The notes under the pieces were generated by a model. The model was not told where the DNA came from and made no database searches. It saw only the letters and a program-made list of their open reading frames with translations. 64,000 nucleotides of DNA from the NCBI RefSeq assembly GCF_002999335.1, contig NW_020312754.1:105175-169174 (forward strand), given 5' to 3'. Each line of letters opens with the position of its first letter. Position 1 is the stretch's first letter. This stretch comes from Cyclospora cayetanensis (taxonomy: Eukaryota > Apicomplexa > Conoidasida > Eucoccidiorida > Eimeriidae). Shown piece by piece: positions 1-11,329 of the stretch. The translations under genes and the position numbers were made by a program.

Positions 1-2061
1 ATAGAGATCGTACCTCAATAAGCCACGACGAATCTCGGTCGCGGAATAGTTTCGCGGCTTGTATAGTGAAAAAAAGGCCAATGGGATAGCTTCTCATATG
101 AACGAGCTTTGTTGTAGGCATGGCTTAATTCTATTCCAAGCCACGAACCCCATTTAAGAAGTTTGAAGCTTGTATCTCATGCGGCTTTGTACTTAATGCA
201 CGTCGTTGCAGCTCTAGCTGTGTCACGTAGATGCTTCTCCGCTCGTACAGCCTCTCTTTGCCAGAGTAGTCTTCCAAATCCGTCCTTGATTGCAGCCGAT
301 AGGAACAAACGAGGTAATGGAAGTGAAGCAGTGACTCTCAGGAGTGGCAGTTAGAACAGAGACTCTGTGAAGCCTCACCAGACTGATGCTCTGCTCCTTG
401 CACAAACCACTGCATCGTACGCGACGGGGCAATACCTGATAGCGTGATCACCGGCATCAGGTGTTTGAACAGCACCAATACTCGCAAACGAAAAAAGCCG
501 TTTCGCCGGCGCGATAGATCGTTTGTATGCGGATAGTGCCACATTTGGAGGCTAAGGAGTTGCAAATAACTACTATCTAGGCAAGTGGCTGCAGGAAAAC
601 ACTCAGCCCTCGGCTCTCCGGCAAAGAAGTTGTTACGCAAGCGAGATCCTCAACTACGTACGATTCTCAATGAGCACGAAACGCAACAGTCAAAGCGAGT
701 TCTGGAGCGTAGAATGCGGAAGCTGTGGTGGAACGAAGCGCGGCTGACGCATGAAAAAGTTCCCAGTGCCACACAAATATAGCCCTAGGCAGTTTACGAC
801 CTTCTCCATCAAGGTTCAACCATTGTTTCATTCTATTTTCAATCAAATCTCTCTTGGAGCCTAGCGAGCTAATGCATGATTCCACCCCTTGCACAATTCC
901 GTCTAGGCCACACTAAATGGAAATCTGCCATCCACCCATAGGCAGGTGGGAAGGTGCATATATCTTTTCCCCAAAAGAGAGTGCACACTGTGCTGTGAGC
1001 AACTTACTCGACTTGTAAAAATGTTTGACAATAAGGGTCTGACCCTCCATAATTGGATGATATATACACACATGCACAATCCACACGCATAATCACTTAT
1101 GGAGCTACGTGGGTTTCAAATGCATATTCAGTTGTGTTGATCCCCGACTGGAAGTGTTCTCGTCAACAGACCAACGGATCAACCTGTTGTTAAAAGTATA
1201 CAGTAAATGCAGCAAAACAATCGCTGCGGTGAAATAATGAAGCACAAACTGACTGAAATCTCTCTAGACTCTACAAGGTGCAGCTGTGGAAAAAAAAGGA
1301 ACTAAAGGATTGGCTGCTTCTACTACTCCGGGCCTTTGTTGTTGGAGGCTTCACGAGTTCATAAGGAATCTATTCGAATCTGGATCTCTGCATTAAGGTA
1401 ATTTAAACCGTTTGGGCAGAATGGGTGCTCAACAAGTGTATTTTAAGTTGCCTTCAGGACAGGATCGCCCGTTGTGTACCTCCTGAGGCAACTTTACGTC
1501 GGACAGAGGAAACTGGTCACAATCAAAGTCATGCACAAGATCTGTGTGCATGATCCTCAGCTAGTGGTCTCCTTAAGTCGCCAGAAATGAAGCATTGAAT
1601 GCATTACACAAGAGTAAACATACCATGCCTTTCTGCTAACTACCCTAAGCACCCAACAAAGCAACCAGCAAAAGGTAACAGTGGAGGGTGCAAGGAGTTC
1701 TACCTAAGGGATGCTGCAGTTCGCTTGATACTCAAATGGAAGAATGCCCGACAGCTCTTTCGGAACACGCACAAATACATGGAAAAGCACATGAAATGGG
1801 GGAACTACAGAAAAGGGTTCGGATCAGACGATCCAGCGAGGGGTCAAGATGGCGAATCAAATTCGCCTTCGTATACAACACATGCATTATATTTAATACA
1901 TGTGCTATGTTTTGTACCGTAAGAAGAGGTCACTGCTGCCCCTCGAAAATGGGTCTATAGGGAAGGCTACCGCGTAGTAGCGGAGGCCTGCAGCTTCGAC
2001 TATAAACACAGTAGATAGATGGGAATACATTATACTCCCATTTCAGAGCAGCGAGTATGCG
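1..2061. other. gene-poor stretch, no supported gene
   Basis: Only short open frames occur, none over about 110 codons, and none gave a recognisable domain. The frame at 1599-1922 (plus) is the longest; it is Lys/Arg-rich but has no family signature. The base composition is more AT-rich than in the long coding blocks further on. It may hold the 3' flank of the neighbouring membrane-protein gene, or exons too short to see by eye. Confidence 0.5.
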
Positions 2062-3338
2062 TTACGAGAAGATGAAGGGGATCAGACAGCCAAAAGTGAG
2101 GGCAGAGGAAACCATGCCGAGCGCGTGCAGCCTCCTGAAAGACTTCTGAAGCACTAACAACTCCTGACCAGAAGCAGCCAGAGGACCCTCTGTAGCTGCT
2201 GCTTTCTCTGCTGCTGCTACAACAACAGCAACTGGCTCATCAGGCTTTACCCCGAGATTGTCTGCCAGTTCCTCCCTCCTTTTAAGAATGCACACCTGAG
2301 AAAATAAAAAATGAAGCATGTTGCAAAACACTTAATGCTAAGGGAGAAACGGAGAATGGTGAGCACTATAGAACGCATCCCTCTCTTACTCGTTCTACCT
2401 GGTGCCAAGCTATCATTTTGCGGATTGAGGATAGATGCAGGGGTTTAAAGGTCGCGGGCTGGGCCTAATCAGGAATCTTCATCTAGTGCCAAAGGCAGAG
2501 AAAGGATAAAGCATGGATGGAAGAAATGAAGAGTGGTCGCCAGAGGAAAAGGGTGAAACAAGAATGCACAAAGCCCACCTCTTTTGGAAAGATGTAGCAT
2601 GAGTTTGCAAGATTCAAGAGGAGATTAGCGCAAACGACTGCTTGCAATCTTCTGTGGTCAAGGGCCAGCTCGCACGTGGTAAGCAAGAGGAACGAGGAGA
2701 AAACAGTCGAGACGCAAGAGAACAGGGGGAAGTGCTCAGACTGAAACAGCACTAAATATACAGAGCACACGTAGAAATACGCAATATTGCACAAACAACT
2801 ACGAATTGCACCACCTTCACAAAACCTCTCTTTGAACGCGCACAGTGGAGTTTGCTACACAGGTATCGCACCTGCCTACTGCTACTGTCTCAAAAAGCAT
2901 GTAAGTCTATGCTAGCAAAATAACTAATGCCCGATGCAATATGCCCTAGTGGCATTCCTACATGGCGCCGAATTCGTAGAAGCCTGCAGGGTCCATCAAT
3001 ATTAGGCACAGGGGGCTTTGAGGAAATGCACCATTCTGGCGCAACTAGACACAACGGAGAGGTGAGCTTGCGGTAGGCAGGCACGGACCCAGCTGTCTTC
3101 GGTTGAGATGCTTCCGCAAGAGAGGCGTGCCGACAAAGAGTACCCAGAAGCTGGAGCCAAAAAGGGCACCAAAGCTGCAGTTAAGCAGGGCGGTCATGCC
3201 TAAGAAGGCGAGGGGATGATTGTCTGTCTGCTGCAGGAGCGACTGCGAGCCGGAGAGAGAAGCAGGAATGGAAAGTAGCAAGGATGCCACGCCGGCACCT
3301 GCAGCAAGGAAGGGCAGCTTGCTTAGGCAACACGGCAT
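2062..3338 (-). CDS. TMEM205-like multi-pass membrane protein (DUF4149 type)
   Basis: Three exons can be seen. The first (about 3338-3089) has hydrophobic segments and the family-like stretch FGALFGSSFWVLFVGTPLL, followed by a basic RKHLNRRQLG. A middle exon (about 2665-2579) reads LLLNLANSCYIFPKE. The last (2295-2062) starts with a charged helix, CILKRREELADNLG, has an Ala/Glu-rich linker, and ends with KSFRRLHALGMVSSALTF and a hydrophobic C-terminus. This order (early membrane pair, NLxYIFPK-like turn, charged helix, K-F-xx-LH-GLSS-like helix) is that of the TMEM205/DUF4149 family, whose biochemical role is poorly known. The donor after the first exon is phase 1; the matching second exon, which should carry the SKLFP-like motif, could not be placed between 3088 and 2670. 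The start is uncertain: Met at 3338 or 3197. Confidence 0.55.
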
Positions 3339-4264
3339 CTTCGGAAAGGGTAAACACACTGGGGGCACACAGGGTAGAAGGATCACACAATATGGCCAGA
3401 AAGCTGTCGCTTTCTCCGCCTGAGGATTGAAGTTCTTGCAAAGGAGTACGAGCTCACGTAAAACAGCAAGTAGCTGAAGTGTCTGCAATGTTTGTCTATC
3501 TCTCAGCAGTACGAGTAGCCAGACTAAGTTTCTGCGGCGCAAAATCGTTATTTTGGCAGGCACAAGGCTCTTCCGTCATAAGGCGCGAACCGTGAACTGC
3601 TGCAACAGCCCCAACCAACTGTCAGTGAGGCCAAGCAAGAATGCTGCAGGTATGCCGATCATACTCATACGAAGGATAGCAGGATGCGAGCAACTGCTAT
3701 CAAAAGACCGAATGAGGCGCACATGAGTACAGGGGAGATTTTCAAAGGTGTGCAGACACCGTGAAGGGGAGTGTGTGCAGAAAAAGCTGGGGATGGAGGC
3801 TGATGGCGGGCAGCAAAACAGCTGCTGCTTCGTTTAACAACGCAAATCATTATTCCTTTATTGTTTGCCGTTAATGTATACGATTCAGGTAGCTCAGAAG
3901 CGCAATCAGATTTCTTGCTTCTCTTAGACCACGGATGGGTTCCAGAAGCACGTCCCCACGGCCACGAATGCGCCTTGTCACATGTTTAGGAAAGAGAGTA
4001 TCAGTATGCTTTCCTATCTCAATGGCTATCTCAATACATTGTGAGCCCGGAAAAGGGTGTTGCTAAAAAAGCATGGGCTGCTGCAACAAGTTTATTCTTT
4101 GGTGTCTCTGTCGGCAGCAGGGCTACTCGAATTAACCCTGGCTTCTTGTTGGGTTAAAGCCTACTTTTTTCAATCCCAAAAGGAAATTTTTATCTCATGC
4201 CTCAGACGACGCATTCTCGCGAACAAACCGACAACTGTGGCAGTAGGTAGCTGCTACTGCTGCA
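3339..4264. other. divergent intergenic region
   Basis: This stretch lies between the minus-strand TMEM205-like gene and the plus-strand bL28 gene, so it should carry both promoters. No consensus element can be named. A minus-strand open frame continues from the membrane-protein exon up to 3563 and may be 5' leader or an earlier start. Confidence 0.45.
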
Positions 4265-5638
4265 ATGTGGAGTTCGCATTTCATTATCTTCCTTGTGCTA
4301 GCTTTCCTCTGTGGTACACCAAACCATAGGGCGCTTGCGAGGCTAGCTGTGCCCCTAGCGTCTCAGTCAGCCTCCGCTGTACCTCTCCATGTGGCAGCTG
4401 TATCCATGCTCATGCCAAGGAGATTTTTGAGTAGTGCTAGCTGCACACGAGACAGAGCACCGCTGGAGAACAGTGATAGAAGGGGACCTTTCTTTCTAGG
4501 ATCTTCGGAGCCAGTTGTGACATTTATTTTCCGCTGGACTGGCATCGATTCCTCCTGGCGGGTGGGGGGCGGAAGCCATTCTCTAGGGCCGGCGCGGCTC
4601 CATATGAGCGAAAAGAGGTACAAGGAGCAGCTAATGGTGAGATATTGCATGTGCTGCACGCAATTTCCGAGAGTTGCATTGCATACCATTTCAAAGCCTG
4701 CGGATGTCAATATCAGTGACAGGCGGCGAGCACCCCCATCGGGAGTTTAGGTACACAAGGTTCGAGGGTGGTGCGGAATGTGGATTGTGTAGGGGAAGAA
4801 ATTCACCAGTCTTGGCCGCTCCTCTGTTGTGAAACACTACAGAATCCAGGGCAGAGGAGGTGGCCTCCCACGCGTGCGCAAAGCAACAGGCCTTCCTGCC
4901 AACCCCATTGTGTTGCCAATGAGAAGGTGAGAAGTGGTGCTGTTTGTTGGGCTGCTTCTATTCATTAGGATCTCGACTAAAAGCTAGTTTTTCATAGTTG
5001 GAGGCTTGGCAGTTGTTTGTTTAGTGCGTGCTATGTCTTATTTGCCGCTGCTTTCGGCCACAATTTCGTTGTGTGTTGGGTCTGTCAGGTGTATGTTACT
5101 CGGGAAGATGGATAACAGAAAAGCCAGGCGTGTCAGCCATTCCGGTATTCGGACACACCGCATCCAGCGAGTTAATTTAGCATGGAAACGCCTTTGGTGG
5201 CCGGAGGGTGGTCATTATGTCAGGCTAAGACTGTCCATGAAGGGCCTCAAGACAATTAAGAAATACGGCGTGCACAGAGCAGCTGAAAAATTCAAACTGA
5301 ACCTAAGGGACAAGCGCTTGTTTGCTGGTTATTCCCACAGGTAATAATGACCAATCTTTTATCTGGTGCCCCAAATTCCCATTAACACACGCTAAAGTTC
5401 GAAGCCCCTACGCTTGTATGGTGGTCGTCTATTTCGTTGTAATCCTCGGCCGATTGCGTTTGCTGGTGTTGCTCTCTGTGAACGCTGGTGTGAAACAGCT
5501 TAGCAGTTTATGGATCTGATGTGTGCTTTCAGGGGAAAAGTTCCATCGAATTTCTTGCAGAACATGGTACCGGATGGCCTTACACGGGCAGCGGATATTA
5601 CTGACGGCGCTAGCTCAATGACCACAGCACCTTCATGA
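4265..5638 (+). CDS. apicoplast-type large-subunit ribosomal protein bL28, four exons
   Basis: Exons 4265-4636, 4793-4926, 5089-5340 and 5533-5638 join in phase (GTGAGA, GTGAGA and GTAATA donors) to give 287 residues ending at TGA 5636-5638. The bL28 core starts near residue 170: LLGKMDNRKARRVSHSGIRT, then RVNLAWKRLWWPEGG and RLRLSMKGLKTIKKYG, which match the VSHS-xRT, KR-WxPE and LRxSxKxLKTI blocks of bacterial and plastid L28. bL28 is a structural protein of the 50S subunit. The first 25 residues are a hydrophobic signal peptide (SHFIIFLVLAFLCG), followed by a Ser/Arg/Ala-rich stretch, the usual bipartite leader for import into the apicoplast. Exon 2 adds a basic Gly-rich segment (RIQGRGGGLPRVRKATG). 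A mitochondrial destination is the alternative, but is less likely with a signal peptide. Confidence 0.85.
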
Positions 5639-8573
5639 ATATCAGCATTGAGGGGCATATTGCATTATGTGAGGGCTACATTCGAAGTGGACAGGTGCCA
5701 CTGTCAGGCGTGCAAAATGCAGCGACTGGGCCCGAGTATCGTGGGCACGGATGCGCAGACCATGGTACACAAATTCCAATGGCATTTCAAGACGGACGTG
5801 CGTGCTCGAGAGAGATGGGAAGCACCTTAGCCATGTCTTCCCCAAATTCAAGCTGAAGAAAGGTGCCTTAGCAAGGTATGCTCATTCACAGGCAAACAAG
5901 GGGTGCTCACAATCATAATTTTCCGTCCGACGTGCGACGGCGCGAGATACAGGGGAATGGGCACCAAGGGGTCGGAGGTTGTGATGGATTCTCCTGTCGG
6001 AACATTTTTATTGCCGTAATTCCCCTGTGGCCCAAACGTGAATTGCGTTTGCCTACCTTTTGCCTTGTTGACAATTACGCATAGAGTCGCTGCACATAAA
6101 CGAGCTGATGCACGCTTTGCGGCACGATTTACGTAGCATATATAGTCTCACGGTTTGTGCATGCATTGTAGATGCCGATGTTGGCATTCCCCTCTGCATC
6201 CGACTCCTTTGGTGCTGTGTGAATGAATATGACTTGTCCTTTTTTTGCCTTGCTGTATTCAGAAACCCGCCAAAAATAGACGGCCACATTGTGGATCCAA
6301 TTTTGCCATCCATCACGCGAACAAGACAATTTGCATCCTTTCTATATTACCTCCTCCCGATACCTGCAGTAGCGCGTCTGCTACGTTCTTTGTTCACGAA
6401 AATTCGTCAAACCCTCACCATCTTGCTGCTTCACACCTTGGTGGTACACATCGGCCCCCAATTCAACAAGCGTGCTGCGGGACATTTGAGCACCATTGAT
6501 TTGAATCGGATGCAAACGCCCAGCATACTTTAATAAAGCATGTGCCTCTTCTTCGAAACTGTACCGAAAATGCATTCGTAAACAGTGGCTTATTGTGATT
6601 CCGCGTACGCTTTTGCTAAATTGCTTGTCATCACCGACTGGGATGATCTCTTTCCTTCTTTTTCGAGTGGGCAAGATTCTCCTGTTCCCAAGGGCGGGAT
6701 GAATAGGACGTTGACACTCGAATTGCTAACTGTCGGTTTGGACGGGTACCTTGCTTCCGATCTGGGGTTGGAGCGCTTTCAAACTCTTGCAACACCACCC
6801 ATTCTCGAGCCTGGCTACTGGGTAGTAGCTGGTTTTTGGCGCAAATAGCGATTCTCTCCTTGATTGGAATGCGATAATAGATCGTATCTGCGCAGTGTGC
6901 TGCTACACTTCAATTTATAAGCAACAATTTTTTTTGGTGTCCTACTGCATTTCACTGTAGGCAGAACCTGATCCACCGTGCTAGGGAGTGGTTTCGGCTG
7001 TTTGGGCTTGTTTAGCTCAATTATTTCCTCCTTGAATGGTCCCTTGATAAAGATCTTTCCAGAATCCGGTGTGTATGTCCTCTCGAAGCATATCTGACAG
7101 TTCGGCATGTTTGAGTTGTTTGAAGGCAACTGTCTACTTCGGGCGTACTGGTGCAAATGCCCAGAGCTTGGTTTTGGGGCTGGCACCCACATTTTGTAGC
7201 GTAGTTCCACTGGCCTTTGAATTAACGGGATCCACCGACGTTTTCGTGTTTTCTTTAGAACGGCATACTCATACCAGAACAACAACAACGCTTCCATTCT
7301 GCTCGCAGCAACTGCATCAAAAGTAAAACTATGGCAGCCAGGATACCTGCATCGTACCGGATTACTTGTTCCAGGAACAGCTACTGTGCCGCCTGGCTAT
7401 AAAACGAGCATTTACGGCCTGAGGAAATGCACATGGTTGGACGTCCGTAAGCAACTTGCCTTGGTAACCACGATGACATCGGATGGGCTGTCAAATACTT
7501 CATTTATGGCTTCTTCGAATTCCTCGTGCATGTGCAGCATCCCATCCAATGCAGCGGGTGCCGCTCTATTATATCCCACGGCATTTGCGTAAATATCCCT
7601 TTTGATTAGCAGTAAGCTATTTAAAATGAAAAAAAGCAACATTCCAATATTCGTCTGTCACCAAATGCCCAAAAAGAACCAAAAGTATTCATGAAACGCC
7701 CGTAGGCAAACCTGAAACTTTGTCAACATACAGTACTGCAGCTGGCTATACACTCGAAAGTCGTTCGCTTGATACGATTGCTTACTCAAAATAACCTAGT
7801 AAATATCAGAATGAAGTAGTCTAAAAAGAATAGATTCATGGCAATGCACCATACTACTCCATCCATTGCCAGGCCGTCATGCTGCCTTGATATCTTTCGC
7901 AGCAAAGCAGTTTGTCTTTAAAGCTCAGTGGATCACGCTTTGATTTTGTCTGCTTCGTGCAGTCTTCCCTGAATGGCGCCTAGCTTTGCAAAAGCAATTC
8001 AGTTGTTTCCCATAGCCGGAACCTTGAAAGATTCAACATGGATTTCTACCTAACCAGCGCCCCTCAGTGGGGTGCCGCAATCAGGAAGTCGTCACAGGCC
8101 AAACCCAAGGCGCTAATCTTCTCCACTAAAACCTTCAGGTTGCTGGTCTGCTCCAGCCTAGCCACATGGGATAGAACTGCATGTGTTACCTCCAACACCC
8201 TGAGTAGGAACAACAGCAAACATTATGCATAGATATTTTGTGCGTGGCGATAAATCTAAATAAACTACTTGAATTTATACTATGAATACTAGTGCCGAGA
8301 TGTGTCGGTTGGCTTATAAGTACTGTAAATATATTCGCCGGTGTTATGCAAAAGTGTTTCCTATATTGACAGTCATGAACCATGGGCACGCATCTCCTCT
8401 AACTCTGGGTCAGCTCATATTTATACTCGTAGCAACAAGCCTATGAGAAAAGAGTGCCTCTGGTGCTACCCTTCCAGATGGACGTTGGCCATGGTGGGGC
8501 CATGGGTCAGACATTTCGCCCCTCTATGCTCCCCTTAAACTTCGTTAGAAACACACTCTTTTGCAAACCCTTC
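5639..8573. other. gene-poor stretch with weak retroelement-like fragments
   Basis: No gene could be supported. On the minus strand three open fragments follow each other: 7642-7412 (acidic helix HMHEEFEEAINEVFD), 7297-6815 (a CQIC pair, then a basic Pro/Lys-rich part) and 6674-6381 (IQINGAQ ... LVELGAD). Their order recalls gag then protease of an LTR element, but the match is weak, the aspartic-protease D-S/T-G triad is absent, and no reverse-transcriptase motif was found downstream. Confidence 0.3.
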
Positions 8574-9066
8574 TTACTTTCGTTTCCCCTCTGGAGAGTC
8601 CAGGACATGGGGAGCAGAAATAAGCCGGGTTTTCCCCTGTGCCTTAGCGTTGGCGCAATCAGCCCTTCCGATGCAAATCACGAACGCGTGTTCATTGGCT
8701 CTGCCTTCTTCATAGCAGGCGGAATGCATTACGCCTACCTGCTGCATCATATCCTGTCGCAATAGGAACGGAAACACCACAGAAAATACAGAAGCGTAAT
8801 CCATAAACCTTCGCTACCGCCACAGAGTCACAGTCCTACCCTGATGGGGAGGATTGCCGTACCTGTATTGCTGGACTGAGAGCAAGTACTCGGTCACCAG
8901 GTAAACCCGCTACGTCTGCCGATGAGCCTGATTCAGATCCTGTATGCATGAGGAGGGGCCATCCCGATAGCCAGCAGATCGCCTGTGCAATTATAACTGT
9001 TAACACGAAGGCTTCAACTGCGACCCGCGACACGCCCTTCAGGCTCGTGGCCCAGGACACAGCCAT
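8574..9066 (-). CDS. possible small single-pass membrane protein, two exons
   Basis: A Met at 9066 opens a 68-codon exon ending in a good donor (CAG|GTACGG, exon end 8863). It contains one strongly hydrophobic segment, VAVEAFVLTVIIAQAICW, after a short basic N-terminus. An acceptor (GCGACAG) at 8754 opens a 60-codon exon in the same phase that runs to the stop at 8574 and has three Cys. The product would be 127 residues, membrane-anchored or secreted. No family was recognised. The model rests on phase agreement and the hydrophobic segment only. Confidence 0.35.
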
Positions 9067-11329
9067 TTCCCGCTCGTACCTCAAGCCACAGCAAACATTG
9101 GTTTGTAGCAAGTGTTCAAAGGACACAACCGATCGAGGGAAAGAATGCAGTAGTAATGTGAGCAGTGAGCAGAGTTGGAAGGGTAGTTACGCACTGTGGC
9201 AGGCAGCGTTAGGAGAGCTTGCACCACATGCTGCGAAGTCCATTTTGGCAATTGAACTTAAAGGGAATATCAAAGACATGTAAGTTTGACGCAGTGAAGG
9301 AAATGGAAACTTCGTGGGGGCCCCTTCGGCTGCAGCCTAGTCCGGGGCCCCGATCAGCAGGAAGGCACCCCTAAGTAGCCACTGTCCTAGCGCGACAGCT
9401 TGTTCATATTACCTATTTATTGCCTTGGGAAGTCGACGGTTGAGGCGGCCTAGGCAAAAAAGGCAGCACACTTGTTCCAGTTATGCGTCTGGTGAGACAG
9501 AAAAACCCGGTCTGCAGCTCGCATAGTTCTCGTCATTGAAATAACAAGGAAAAACTGTAGCCCTGATGTTCTCAACTTGCCTCATTTACATCCTTATCGA
9601 AGCAGAGACAGGGCTAGCAGTATTGTTTGCCAGCTCTCTACTACTGGCAAAGGCAGAGCTGGGCGGAAAACAAAATGGATCCGAATACTTTCTCTGACAC
9701 AAACCCGCGATTATGAGGGTTGAATGTCTATCACTCACTTATTGTCATTGAGGGCCTTAATTACGCGGACGGACTAGCAAAAGTGCAGGCCAACTGCGCT
9801 GTTTACCTGGAGCGTCTTAACTAGCAGTTTACTGTCGGATGACCACATGGTAGCTGCATGGAGCTACCTGAGGCCTGCAGTGGGCTATATTTAAATTAAC
9901 TATTGAGCGTCAGCTAATTTATCGACGTCGGTGTGCGAAAAAGCAATCCTAAACGGTAAATACTGAGGTACACTCTGGATTGCAGGTCCAGGACGGACAC
10001 GAACGACACTAGCATTAGCACAAACATAGCTATCGCTGAACGAAAAAACAAGAATGCTCGAAGCTTTTATGTTGGGACCAAAAGTGCTAAGTAGCAGTAG
10101 AAACTTGCTAAAAGTATGCGGCTCTGGACGTCCTTCCCTATCCAGGTGGATGATGACCACCAAGTATAAATTATACCAGTATAGAGCACGGTGTCCCTGT
10201 CCCGTCAAATGCTGTTTTTGAACTCTCAATATTGCCTTTAGCTCCCTGACACTGTCTTTATTCCCTGGATACAAAAGATAGCCATGGTCACACCTGTGAA
10301 ATCGGGAGCCTGTGGATACACTTGGATTTCTAGCACGGCACTTTATCTTTGCGGCCTCAAACACGCACGATGTTAGAGGTATTTGTTAGTCGCCGTGGAA
10401 AGAGGAACGCAGCGGGAGACAATACAATACAGAAGTAAAGCTGTAACACCTAATATAAGGTCTCCGCAGGGAGTCTACCGCAGACTCGATTTCAGTCTTA
10501 AATGTCGTTCAGTGCTTTCTGATAAGAGCTCATTTTGCTTTGCTCGCGCTTCTCAGTTCCCTACACGGAAGTCAAGGGCCAGTTTGGGTGCGCGTGACCG
10601 CACCCTTCTAGAATTGATAGCATGAATAGCTACTTCTGCGGAGCATCTACCTCACCCGCACACAAGATTGTGTTTTTTGTATCGAGGGAATCGTACTCTG
10701 CAGTAGCGAACATAGAAACTAATTAGCCGATTCTTTTGTACTCTTTTAAGAAGATATCTAGTACAGTAGAAAGCGCCTTAGGGCATCTAGCCTACAAAAG
10801 CTCTGGCGATGGGGCTTCTGACCCCATTGGCTTCTTCCTGCTGCTACTGCGAAGTAAACGAGACTAAAGGCCACTACTCCCTGTCATCTTTTAGTCTCTT
10901 GTGAGCCGGCCTTGAGGTAGTCAGTCAAAAGCCAGTGATGCGGTGCCATCATTGGTTTCCCCATCATCGCTAAAGAACCTGGCACGGCAGGACGTCTTCC
11001 TCTGCTTCCCTGTGCCCATCAATACGGGACGTGAGAATGAAGAGCATAAGTCGTGTGTTCTGATAAGACGCCAATGAAACATGCAGCGGCACGCTGCTTT
11101 CGTTGGGGCCGCTAACAGGGCCTAGCGCATGCCACCGCAAGCGCCTCTTCCCACTGCATTCGCTGCCTAGTACATCGGATCAGAGCCGCCTTGTGTGCCT
11201 TGCAAGAGGCCTGTGAAGGCACCCAGGGTGGCTACATAGCTGGCCTGTGTGCGGCTTCTTCTGTGTTAGCTGTAACTGCATTGCTATCTTTTTCAATACC
11301 TGTCCGCCCGTCCGAGAAAGCAAGATACA
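9067..11329. other. gene-poor stretch
   Basis: The longest open frame is on the minus strand, 10364-9900 (154 codons), with a Lys/Arg-rich first half and a hydrophobic middle; it has no recognisable motif and no clear splice context. The part next to 11330 is the 3' flank of the kinase gene. Confidence 0.4.
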
